NCBI GenBank assembly: GCA_028817685.1
Contig: JAPPPC010000119.1
Coordinates: forward strand, 1-7,301
DNA length: 7,301 nt
Direction: 5' to 3'
Origin: Rhodospirillaceae bacterium
Lineage (GTDB): Bacteria > Pseudomonadota > Alphaproteobacteria > UBA8366 > GCA-2717185
Shown one piece after another: positions 1 to 5,891 of the stretch. The notes under the pieces were generated by a model. It did no database searches, was not told where the DNA came from, and was given only the letters and a program-made list of their open reading frames with translations. The first letter of the stretch is position 1. Each line of letters begins with the position of its first letter. Made by a program: the position numbers and the translations under genes.

Positions 1-1
1 G

Positions 2-262
2 CCCGCGGGCAGCCGCCTGGCCGGCGACGCGGTGCTGGCGAAGGCCGATTTCGACCGCATCGAACGGCTCGAATCCTACGCGCGCGACCATGGCCACGAA
101 GTACTGACCCTGGCCATGTCCTGGCTCGCCGCCCAGCCCTCGATCGCCAGCATCATCGCCGGGGCCTCGCGGCCGGAGCAGATGGCGGCGAACGCGGCGG
201 CCGTAAGCTGGAAACTGACGGTGGACAATCTCGCCGAGATCGACGCGATCGTCGGCGCTTAG
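2..262 (+). CDS. Aldo/keto reductase, C-terminal part (5' end outside the window)
   Basis: This is the last 86 codons of a gene that begins before the window; the frame is open from base 2 and ends at TAG 260-262. The translation carries the C-terminal signature of the aldo/keto reductase superfamily. A helix reading LAMSWLAAQPSIASIIAGAS is followed by RPEQMAANAAAVSWKL and ends in an L-x-x-x-D-x-I helix. In the family, the I-A-G-A-S/T-R/K and Q-x-x-x-N elements in this segment hold the adenine and 2'-phosphate end of NADPH. These enzymes are cytosolic (alpha/beta)8 barrels that reduce aldehydes and ketones or oxidise alcohols. The catalytic Asp-Tyr-Lys-His residues lie upstream and cannot be checked, so the substrate is unknown. 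A GTG at 32 could be read as a start but is internal, since the frame and the protein pattern continue upstream. The stop overlaps the stop of the convergent crotonase gene. Confidence 0.88.
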   Translation, partial: PAGSRLAGDAVLAKADFDRIERLESYARDHGHEVLTLAMSWLAAQPSIASIIAGASRPEQMAANAAAVSWKLTVDNLAEIDAIVGA

Positions 263-975
263 CGGCCGCGCCGTCCCTCGCGCAATTGATGGGCGGCACC
301 GTGCGGGTCGTTGATCGACGGGCTTTCACCGAAAATGCGTTCCTTGGAGCGCGCGAACAATTCGCGGTTTTCGCCCAGCGGCGCCAGCTGTTTCGCATGC
401 GCCATCGCCAGCTCGAACAGGGTTTCCGCCGGCGCCACATCGCGCACGAAGCCGGCCGCTTTCGCGTCAGGGCCGGTCCAGCGCCGCGCCAGCTGCACCG
501 TGTCGAAAAAGGCGCTGCCGGACATTTTGTGCCGGAACAACGTCAGTTCCGCATCGGGGATCGACATGCCGATCTGGATTTCGTTGGCGCAGAGATAGCC
601 GCGGTCCTCGCGCATCACCCGAACGTCATGGCTTAGCGCCATCATGAAGCCGGCGCCGAAGCCGTGCCCGTTGACCGCGCAGACCGTCGGCACCGGGAAG
701 GTGATGAGCTTGCCCATCAGGGCGAAGAATTCCGGCCCGAAGACCGACTTGTCGCCGCCGTCCCCATCGCCCTCACCGCGCCGCCAGTCGATGTCGAGCC
801 CGTTGGAGAAGAATTTCGGATCGCTCGACGCGGTCACCAGCGCCGCCGGCCCGTCCGAGGCCAGCACCTCGTCCAGCCGCGCATCGAAAGCGCGCACGAA
901 ATTGGTGTTCCAGCGATTCTCGCCCGCCTCCATCGTCAGGACAAAGACGTCGTCTTCCCGGTCAAGCGTGATCAT
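259..975 (-). CDS. Enoyl-CoA hydratase/isomerase family protein, probably a delta3,delta2-enoyl-CoA isomerase
   Basis: A 238-residue crotonase-fold protein of normal single-domain length. Residues 55-63 (KFFSNGLDI) and 102-110 (NGHGFGAGF) give the two oxyanion-hole peptides that bind the acyl-CoA thioester, followed by MMALSHD and the MREDRG loop. The segment N-E-I-Q-I-G (131-136) matches the N-E-T-Q-L-G motif of mitochondrial ECI1, whose Glu is the catalytic base, so Glu132 is the likely catalytic residue. The second glutamate of true hydratases (the Glu after GGGC in rat ECH) is replaced by Met near 111. This favours double-bond isomerisation in beta-oxidation of unsaturated fatty acids over hydration; overall it resembles plant and animal peroxisomal ECI proteins. 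I chose ATG 973-975 because a GAGG ribosome site lies just upstream and the crotonase fold begins there. The frame stays open to 1263 but that extension has no family similarity. Its TAA overlaps the aldo/keto reductase TAG. Confidence 0.88.
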   Translation of the reverse strand: MITLDREDDVFVLTMEAGENRWNTNFVRAFDARLDEVLASDGPAALVTASSDPKFFSNGLDIDWRRGEGDGDGGDKSVFGPEFFALMGKLITFPVPTVCAVNGHGFGAGFMMALSHDVRVMREDRGYLCANEIQIGMSIPDAELTLFRHKMSGSAFFDTVQLARRWTGPDAKAAGFVRDVAPAETLFELAMAHAKQLAPLGENRELFARSKERIFGESPSINDPHGAAHQLREGRRGR

Positions 976-1170
976 GTCTGCCTCATATTGGTTACCGCCC
1001 CTTCCTACAGGACCGGGCCGGGTTGCGCCAACTAGACCGCCCCCGGACACACCAGCGCTACGACCGCCGGATCCAGAGCATCGGCGCCGACATAATTGAG
1101 ACCAGGTGCCGCACCGAGTCCTCTGCGGCGGGAAATCGCCCGAACAGCGTAGCCACGCTCCTGTCGGTTC

Positions 1171-1262
1171 AGACAAAATAATTAAATATGAGTGATCTAA
1201 GAATTTTCTTAGAACGTATCTAAGGTACTCTGGAAACAAAATCTCAGATTTGGAGCAAAACA
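1171..1262 (+). promoter_or_regulatory. AT-rich upstream region with an 18-bp palindrome, probable promoter/operator of the lipoprotein-peroxiredoxin unit
   Basis: Bases 1171-1260 are only 29% G+C (26 of 90) in a GC-rich region. They contain TCTAAGAATTTTCTTAGA at 1196-1213, with 8-bp inverted arms around a TT centre. A third copy of the half-site, ATCTAAG, lies at 1218-1224, exactly 23 bases after the first ATCTAAG at 1195-1201. An AT-rich upstream region plus a palindrome is what a promoter with a dimeric repressor or activator site looks like. I could not place convincing -35 and -10 boxes, so the operator role is inferred. The ribosome site GGAG at 1252-1255 sits 7 bases before the lipoprotein ATG. 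Confidence 0.5.
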
Positions 1263-1616
1263 ATGATCAGGACGGTCGCATCCTTCGTGATCGCACTCCC
1301 GCTTTTGTCTGCTTGCGCTTCCGGCTCCTCGAATTTGTCAGCATCCAGCACACCGGAAACGAAATGGGGTGCTCACAGCGAAGTGCCATTTGCTGCGCAC
1401 CACTCAATCGAAAAGATGGGAACTGCGTTTTTTGAGATGATGGACGCAAATGGAGATGGTGTCGTCACGCAGGCGGAACGCGTTAAGGCGCCTCACAAAG
1501 AATGGATGGTCGATTTCTCTCAGGTCGACCTAAACGGCGATGCGCAACTGACGGAAGCTGAGTATCTCGAAGCTCTTCGTAAGGCGCATCAAAGCCATCC
1601 CAGCCGCGATTCTTAA
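1263..1616 (+). CDS. EF-hand calcium-binding lipoprotein
   Basis: A 117-residue protein. The N-terminus is a lipoprotein signal: basic MIRT, a hydrophobic stretch, and the lipobox L-S-A-C with the acylated cysteine at residue 18. The residue after it is Ala rather than Asp, which in enteric bacteria favours outer-membrane sorting. After a Ser-rich linker come two EF-hand loops. Loop 1 (residues 61-72, DANGDGVVTQAE) is canonical, with Asp, Asn and Asp at positions 1, 3 and 5 and Glu at 12. Loop 2 (89-100, DLNGDAQLTEAE) keeps all acidic ligands but has Ala for Gly at position 6. The likely role is a calcium-binding or calcium-sensing envelope protein; no enzymatic domain is visible. The ATG at 1263 has GGAG seven bases upstream. 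The peroxiredoxin gene follows after 49 bases on the same strand, so co-transcription is likely. Base composition is less GC-biased than in the outer genes, suggesting transfer. The partner protein is unknown. Confidence 0.85.
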   Translation: MIRTVASFVIALPLLSACASGSSNLSASSTPETKWGAHSEVPFAAHHSIEKMGTAFFEMMDANGDGVVTQAERVKAPHKEWMVDFSQVDLNGDAQLTEAEYLEALRKAHQSHPSRDS

Positions 1617-1665
1617 CGCTTGCGGCCAACGCAAATCTGAAACTCGCCCTAAAAGGAACCTACCG

Positions 1666-2208
1666 ATGTCTATGCTGAATACCGTGCCCGCTGTCTCTTT
1701 CAAGATCCGCGTGCGTGACGAATCCATCGCGGGAGAAAACCCCTACAGGTGGGACACCGTCACAAGCGATGAGATTTTCCGTGACAAGAGAGTTGTTCTC
1801 TTCGCCTTGCCTGGTGCATTCACACCAACCTGTTCTGCAAGCCACCTGCCTCGATACGAAGCGTTATACGACGCGTTTCGCGAGGCGGGAATCGATGACG
1901 TAATCTGTCTGTCCGTCAACGACGCCTTTGTCATGAACCAATGGGGTCGGGCGCAGAATGCCGAGAAGGTGTCCCTCTTACCGGATGGGAACGGCGAGTT
2001 TACGCGCAAGATGGGAATGCTGGTAGATAAGGCGAACCTGGGATTCGGTATGAGAAGCTGGCGTTATTCCATGCTTGTGAATGACGGTGTTATCGAGGAG
2101 ATGTTCGTTGAGAGCGGCTATTCCGACAATTGTGAATCCGATCCGTTCGAGGTCTCCGATGCCGATACGATGCTTTGCTATTTGAGAGAGCTTCGAGAAG
2201 CGGCGTAA
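1666..2208 (+). CDS. Type II (Prx5-like) atypical 2-Cys peroxiredoxin
   Basis: A 180-residue thiol peroxidase that reduces hydrogen peroxide and organic hydroperoxides. The active-site motif PGAFTPTCS (residues 49-57) places the peroxidatic cysteine at 56, with Pro49, Thr53 and Thr55 around it and the supporting Arg at about 133 (SWRYSMLV). A second cysteine, Cys81 in VICLSVNDAFVM, lies exactly 25 residues on, the same spacing as the Cys51-Cys76 pair of plant PrxII. It is therefore the likely resolving cysteine of an intramolecular disulfide. The C-terminal DPFEVSDADTML motif is typical of the family. There is no signal peptide and no fused glutaredoxin domain, so it should act in the cytoplasm using glutaredoxin or thioredoxin supplied elsewhere. 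Cys156 and Cys171 are extra cysteines of unknown role. ATG 1666 is preceded by AAGGAA (1653-1658). The gene probably shares a transcript with the EF-hand lipoprotein upstream. Line 2041-2100 is only 48% GC, well below the flanks. Confidence 0.93.
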   Translation: MSMLNTVPAVSFKIRVRDESIAGENPYRWDTVTSDEIFRDKRVVLFALPGAFTPTCSASHLPRYEALYDAFREAGIDDVICLSVNDAFVMNQWGRAQNAEKVSLLPDGNGEFTRKMGMLVDKANLGFGMRSWRYSMLVNDGVIEEMFVESGYSDNCESDPFEVSDADTMLCYLRELREAA

Positions 2209-2233
2209 ACAACTCTTCGGCTCGTTTGATTAT

Positions 2234-2283
2234 AGGGCCTGCACTACTTAGGTTTGTTCTTAAACCTGAGTGTGCAGGCGCCT
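2234..2283. other. Long imperfect hairpin between the peroxiredoxin and PPOX genes
   Basis: The arms GCCTGCAC (2237-2244) and GTGCAGGC (2272-2279) pair perfectly. Inside them 2246-2250 pairs with 2267-2271 (one G-T wobble, T2245 bulged), and GGTTT (2251-2255) pairs with AAACC (2262-2266) around a six-base loop (2256-2261). With G2280 bulged, AGG/CCT extends the stem outward to 21 pairs. It starts 25 bases after the peroxiredoxin stop. No T-run follows on the plus strand, so it is not a textbook intrinsic terminator. It could be a Rho-assisted or processing hairpin, or a mobile-repeat end. Confidence 0.6.
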
Positions 2284-2326
2284 TAACGTCAATTGCGCGT
2301 ATTTGCTTAGGAGGGCGTTGTCAGAC

Positions 2327-2779
2327 GTGGCTGGTTTGAAGCTAACAGGTCCGTGGTCGATGCAAGACATCGAGCATTTTCTTGCGCGGTCGATTATCCC
2401 CATGCGGCTTTCCGTCATGTCCAAGGCAGGCTGGCCCGTGGTGCTGTCACTTTGGTTCCTTTACGAGGACGGCGTTTTCAAATGCGCGAGCCGGCTTCAA
2501 TCGAAGGTCATCGCATTTCTCGAGGACAATCCGCGCTGCGGGCTGGAGATTGCCGGCGAGACACCGCCTTATCACGGCGTTCGGGGTCAGGGCGTTGCCA
2601 CGGTATCGGAAGATGGGGCTGCAGCCTTGTTGGAACGCCTGGCCAATCGCTATGTCGGTACGGAAGAAACGCCATTTCGGCAATGGTTGCTCGCCGGAGC
2701 GCATGAAGAAGCCGCCATTTTCATAGCGCCCGTTCGTCTTATGAGCTGGGATTATCGCAAGCGGATGGGATCTGAATAG
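2327..2779 (+). CDS. Pyridoxamine 5'-phosphate oxidase-like FMN-binding split-barrel protein
   Basis: A protein of about 150 residues with the PPOX-type split beta-barrel pattern. Early strands read IPMRLSVMSKAGWPVVLSLW, followed by YEDGVFKCASRLQSK, where the R-x-x-S-K element fits the flavin phosphate-binding region. Then come a helix with L-E-D-N-P-R, VRGQGVATV, and the C-terminal IAPVRLMSWDYRKRM, which is typical of short FMN-dependent family members. The natural substrate is unknown: relatives bind FMN, F420 or haem, and PLP synthesis cannot be claimed. The start is uncertain. AGGAGG at 2309-2314 is a strong ribosome site; TTG 2318 lies only 3 bases from it and GTG 2327 lies 12 bases away. 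I prefer GTG 2327 because family members begin just before the LTGPWS motif; ATG 2360 would cut that motif. An in-frame ATG at 2270 lies inside the hairpin and upstream of the ribosome site, so I reject it. The gene stands alone after the hairpin. Confidence 0.82.
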   Translation: MAGLKLTGPWSMQDIEHFLARSIIPMRLSVMSKAGWPVVLSLWFLYEDGVFKCASRLQSKVIAFLEDNPRCGLEIAGETPPYHGVRGQGVATVSEDGAAALLERLANRYVGTEETPFRQWLLAGAHEEAAIFIAPVRLMSWDYRKRMGSE

Positions 2780-3056
2780 CGTACCGCGCGAACGTGGCCT
2801 TGCCCTTTGTCATGTAGCACCTCACACCTGGATAATAGTCGCCCGCACGCCCACTCCTGACTATTTTTACGCAGCGCGCGCGTCGCGGAACCACGACCGG
2901 TCTACCTCGCGAACCTAAAATATCACTGCGCGGAAGCGGACGTGAGCCGGTGAACCCATACATCGCCGCCGCGATCTCCGCCCCGAAGTTGCCGCGCCGC
3001 CGCCGCCGTGCCATGTCTTAGCCCAACGCATACGATAGGCAGGAAAGGGCAGCATC
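2780..3056. other. Intergenic junction with a start-less open frame, possible gene remnant
   Basis: No complete gene is supported in these 277 bases. The plus-strand frame from 2839 to TAG 3019-3021 is open for 60 codons but has no credible start. Its last part (about 2944-3000) shows codons ending in G or C and reads PVNPYIAAAISAPKLP followed by a run of five arginines from a CGC/CGT repeat. That could be the 3' scrap of a gene lost at the edge of the low-GC block. I recognise no family. A minus-strand frame, 2739-3014, also exists but overlaps the PPOX gene end and shows no recognisable domain. The ribosome site AGGAAAGG at 3041-3048 belongs to the next gene. Confidence 0.35.
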
Positions 3057-3986
3057 ATGCCGAACGACCGTTTTGGGATCCGCTGGGGACTGGCTGGCGG
3101 CACGACCTTGGCCTCGCTGGATGAGGCGCGAGCTGCCGCCCGCTTCGCCGCCGACCACAGCTTCGACAGTTTCTGGATCTCGCACGCCATGGGCGTCGAC
3201 CCGATCCTGACCCTCGCCTGCATCGGTCCGGAGTTCCCGGCGATCGGTGAGATGGGCACCTCGGTGACGCCGCTCTACGGCCGTCATCCGATCGGCCTCG
3301 CGCAGCTGACCCGCACCGCGCAGAACGCGCTCGGCGGGCGTTTCACGCTCGGCATCGGCGCCGCCTCGCGCCGCCACACCGAGGAAGTGCTGGGCCTCTC
3401 CTGGGCCAAGCCGTTCAGCTTCACCCGCGAATTCATCGCCGCCCTGGAGCCCTTGCTGAACGGCGAACCCGCGGACAGCGACGGCGAACAGGTCACCGCG
3501 CATGCGGAGCTTGGCATCGAGGCCGCGCCGACGCCGATCCTGCTGGCGGCGCTGGGGCCCCGCATGCTGCGCTTCGCCGGGGCGCGGCTGCAGGGCACCT
3601 CGCTTGGCCAATGCGGGCCGAAGACGATTTCCAGCTACGTCCTGCCGCATCTGCGCGAGGGCGCCGAGCGCGCCGGCCGGACCGACGATCTCAGGGTCGT
3701 GGCGCTGGTGCGCTTCTGCGTCACCGACGATATCGCGGCGGCGAAACCGCTGGCGCGCGAGATCGCCGCGCACTACCAGTCCAACCCCTCCTACGCCAAT
3801 GCGACCAAGCATGAGGGGCTCGACGACCCCTCCGACCTGCATCTGATCGGCAGCTGGCAATACGTGCTGGACAACCTCGCCGCCTATGCCGAGGCGGGCA
3901 CCACCGATCTGCGCATCCAGGTCGTCGCCCCGGACGACGCGACGCGCGAGGCGTCCTACGCGGCGCTGGCGGACTATATGGGCTAG
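3057..3986 (+). CDS. Luciferase-like (LLM class) flavin-dependent oxidoreductase
   Basis: A 309-residue TIM-barrel protein of the bacterial luciferase-like monooxygenase class, normal length. Visible family marks are the N-terminal IRWGLAGG strand and the FDSFWISHAMGVDPI segment near 36-50, where family members read WV.DH. They continue with GTSVTPLYGRHPIGLAQ (67-83), the diagnostic GRFTLGIG (94-101), and P-I-L-L-A-A-L-G-P-R-M-L (160-171). Members use reduced FMN or F420 to oxidise or reduce small organic substrates. This one looks closest to the group usually labelled F420-dependent, but most alphaproteobacteria do not make F420, so FMN is at least as likely here. ATG 3057 is preceded by AGGAAAGG. 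It is a stand-alone gene with strongly GC-biased codons, unlike the block before it, and is convergent with the GMC gene 25 bases downstream. The substrate cannot be inferred. The usual A-D-G after the AALGP helix is replaced by L-Q-G. Confidence 0.87.
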   Translation: MPNDRFGIRWGLAGGTTLASLDEARAAARFAADHSFDSFWISHAMGVDPILTLACIGPEFPAIGEMGTSVTPLYGRHPIGLAQLTRTAQNALGGRFTLGIGAASRRHTEEVLGLSWAKPFSFTREFIAALEPLLNGEPADSDGEQVTAHAELGIEAAPTPILLAALGPRMLRFAGARLQGTSLGQCGPKTISSYVLPHLREGAERAGRTDDLRVVALVRFCVTDDIAAAKPLAREIAAHYQSNPSYANATKHEGLDDPSDLHLIGSWQYVLDNLAAYAEAGTTDLRIQVVAPDDATREASYAALADYMG

Positions 3987-4011
3987 GTCGCTCGGCGCAT
4001 TAAGGATAAGG

Positions 4012-5628
4012 TCACGCCGCCACCGCGGCGCGCGCGTCCTCCCGCACCATCGCCGCGCCCTTCTCCGCGATCATGATCGTCGGCGCGTTGGTGTTGGTGG
4101 AGGTCACGGTCGGCATGATCGAGGCGTCGATGACGCGCAGCGCCTCCATGCCATGCACCCTCAGCCGGTCATCGACGACCGACATCGGATCGGGGCCCAT
4201 GCGGCAGGAGCAGCTGGCGTGGAAGACGGTGGTGCCGGCCTCTCTGGCGAAGTGCAGGATTTCGTCGTCGCTCTGCACGTCCTTGCCCGGCAGCTTCTCG
4301 CCGGTGACGTAGGACTGGAAGGCGGGCTGGGCGAACCAGTCGCGCGCCATGCGGATCGACGCGATCACCGTGCGGCGGTCGCGCTCCTCCGCCAGGTAGT
4401 TCGGGTTGATCGAGGGCTGCTCACGCGGGTCAGCGCTTTGCGCCAACACGTGGCCGCAGCTTTCCGGGCGCATCTGCCACAAGCCGGTGGTCATGGCCGG
4501 GGTCTTGTCCATCTGCCGCTTCGGGCCGGGCGAAAAGCTGCCGGAGGAGAACAGGCCCTGCACGTCCGGCGACGCGGATTCCGGCAACGCCTTGAAGGAA
4601 GCCGCGACGAGAGAAGCGCCGTAGGTCAGCATGCCGCCGCCCTGGAAGGCGAACTTCATCAGCTCGCCCGCGAAGCGCAGGCCGCGCGAGCGCTCATTCA
4701 AGGTACCGATGCCGGCCACGTCGGCCTGCACCCGGACGATGAAATGATCCTGAAAATTCTTGCCGACGCCGGGCAGCGCATGCGCCACCTCGACGCCGAT
4801 GCCGCCGAGATGATCCGGGTCGCCGACGCCGGAGAGCTGCAGCATGTGCGGCGAGCCGATGGCGCCCGCCGACAGGATGACCTCTCGCGCCGCGTCGGCC
4901 CGTTCGGTCGCCCCGCCGCGCGAGAATTCGACGCCCGTCGCACGCTTGCCGTCCAGCACCACCCGGTGCACCAGCGCACCGGTTACCACCTGCAGGTTCG
5001 ACCGGCCCATCGCGGGGCGCAGATAGGAGCGCGCGGTGCTGGCCCGGAAGCGGCCGCCGCGGGTCTGCTGCACCCAGCCGATATGGTCGCCGAGCCCGTG
5101 CGGCAGGTCGTTCAGATCCTCGCGGTATTCCCAGCCCATCTGTGTGCCCGCATCGATCGCGACCTGGCACAGTTCGGGCTTGTCGCGGCCGGGCGCGGTG
5201 TAGAGCAGTCCGTCCTTGCCATGCACCGCATCGGCCGGGCCCTCCCAGCGCTCCGCCTTGCGGAAGAAGGGGAAGACGTCCTTGCCGTTCCAGCCACGAT
5301 TTCCGAGCTGCGCCCAATGGTCGTAGTCCTCCGGCTGAGAGCGGATATAGATCATGCCGTTGATCGAGCTCGACCCGCCTAGCACCCGGCCGCGCGGATA
5401 GGGAATCTCGCGCCCGTTCAGGCCGGAGTCCTTGTCGGCCTTGAAACCCCACGTGATGGTCGGATGGTCGAGCAGCTTCATGAAACCGGCGGGCACGTGG
5501 ATATAGGGGTTCCAATCCTTGCCACCCGCTTCCAGTAGAATCACCCGGTTGTCCGGATCCTCGCTCAACCGATTGGCCAGCACGCAGCCGGCCGACCCGG
5601 CGCCAACGATGACGTAATCCGCTTGCAT
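4012..5628 (-). CDS. GMC-family FAD oxidoreductase, choline dehydrogenase-like
   Basis: A 538-residue flavoprotein of the glucose-methanol-choline family, typical length. The Rossmann FAD motif is VGAGSAG at 8-14, followed by LLEAGG at 31-36. GMC signature 1 runs through RGRVLGGSSSINGM (79-92), and signature 2 is GAIGSPHMLQLSGVG (255-269). The C-terminal part has FHASCSCRMG with the probable catalytic His470, then DDRLRVHG, LRVIDASIMP and NTNAPTIMIAEKGA. The second active-site residue is Asn514, giving a His-Asn pair. Members oxidise primary or secondary alcohols to aldehydes or ketones, passing electrons to quinone or oxygen. The sequence resembles BetA, but no betaine aldehyde dehydrogenase (betB) or betI is nearby, so I do not assign choline as substrate. 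There is no signal peptide, so it is cytoplasmic or peripheral to the membrane. ATG 5626-5628 has AGAGGA about seven bases upstream on the coding strand. It is monocistronic within the window. Confidence 0.93.
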   Translation of the reverse strand: MQADYVIVGAGSAGCVLANRLSEDPDNRVILLEAGGKDWNPYIHVPAGFMKLLDHPTITWGFKADKDSGLNGREIPYPRGRVLGGSSSINGMIYIRSQPEDYDHWAQLGNRGWNGKDVFPFFRKAERWEGPADAVHGKDGLLYTAPGRDKPELCQVAIDAGTQMGWEYREDLNDLPHGLGDHIGWVQQTRGGRFRASTARSYLRPAMGRSNLQVVTGALVHRVVLDGKRATGVEFSRGGATERADAAREVILSAGAIGSPHMLQLSGVGDPDHLGGIGVEVAHALPGVGKNFQDHFIVRVQADVAGIGTLNERSRGLRFAGELMKFAFQGGGMLTYGASLVAASFKALPESASPDVQGLFSSGSFSPGPKRQMDKTPAMTTGLWQMRPESCGHVLAQSADPREQPSINPNYLAEERDRRTVIASIRMARDWFAQPAFQSYVTGEKLPGKDVQSDDEILHFAREAGTTVFHASCSCRMGPDPMSVVDDRLRVHGMEALRVIDASIMPTVTSTNTNAPTIMIAEKGAAMVREDARAAVAA

Positions 5629-5744
5629 GATGTTCCTCTCCGGTCGGTTGCGGCAGGGCGGGCAGCGTTCCGCCGCCCAATACGCCTAGCCTCCCCTATC
5701 AAACGGACCTCTGCAAATGCTTCGGAGAGAACACCACTGAGTCG

Positions 5745-5764
5745 CCCCGGCCCCAGAGCCGGGG
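5745..5764. other. GC-rich hairpin upstream of the GMC gene
   Basis: CCCCGGC (5745-5751) pairs with GCCGGGG (5758-5764) around a six-base loop. It lies in the 263-base gap between the GMC start and the tag stop, about 120 bases before the GMC start codon. No T-run follows on either strand. It may be a terminator-like structure or chance in GC-rich DNA. Confidence 0.35.
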
Positions 5765-5819
5765 GCCAGCCGTGAAGGATCAAGCGGCCCGTTCCTTTCA
5801 TGCCGTCGGCGCAGACTGG

Positions 5820-5840
5820 GTCCCGGATTAAATCCGGGAC
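5820..5840. repeat. Perfect 21-base palindrome, REP-like dispersed repeat candidate
   Basis: GTCCCGGATT at 5820-5829 and AATCCGGGAC at 5831-5840 are exact reverse complements around a single A. The context CTGGGTCCCGG...CCGGGACGACA resembles a palindrome I recall as scattered between genes in many alphaproteobacterial genomes, though I could not search. It lies 51 bases beyond the tag stop codon, so it could also act as a hairpin at the 3' end of that transcript. No T-run follows in that direction. The fold is seen directly; the repeat family is from memory. Confidence 0.65.
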
Positions 5841-5891
5841 GACACGGGTTTGTTTTGACTGGACAGAATATTCTCAGCCGGAATCACCCCC

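Noticed and set aside
972..1181. A plus-strand open frame of 69 codons before the AT-rich region
   Set aside because: It has no ribosome site or recognised motif and overlaps the crotonase start; stop-free frames of this length are common in GC-rich DNA.
976..1263. N-terminal extension of the crotonase frame up to an ATG at 1263
   Set aside because: The added 96 residues have no family similarity, run through the AT-rich regulatory stretch, and the ribosome site with ATG 975 fits the fold start.
2270..2326. ATG 2270 as the start of the PPOX gene
   Set aside because: It sits in the hairpin arm and upstream of the strong AGGAGG at 2309-2314, and the extra residues are outside the family pattern.
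2234..2330. The hairpin as an integron attC site
   Set aside because: The nearby CCTTAAC does not fit the RYYYAAC box (C at the purine position), no matching GTTRRRY partner is placed correctly, and no integron integrase is present.
2739..3014. A 91-codon minus-strand open frame
   Set aside because: It overlaps the end of the PPOX gene, shows no recognised domain and its start lies in a CGC/CGG repeat; kept only as part of the junction description.
3018..3860. A 280-codon open frame on the minus strand
   Set aside because: It is antisense to the LLM gene, low in complexity and without any domain pattern.
3886..5382. A 498-codon open frame on the plus strand
   Set aside because: It lies antisense to the well-supported GMC oxidoreductase and its translation is Arg/Ala/His-rich with no motif; long antisense frames are expected in GC-rich genes.
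4012..5628. Naming the GMC gene betA
   Set aside because: The family covers many alcohol substrates and there is no betB, betI or choline transporter in the window.
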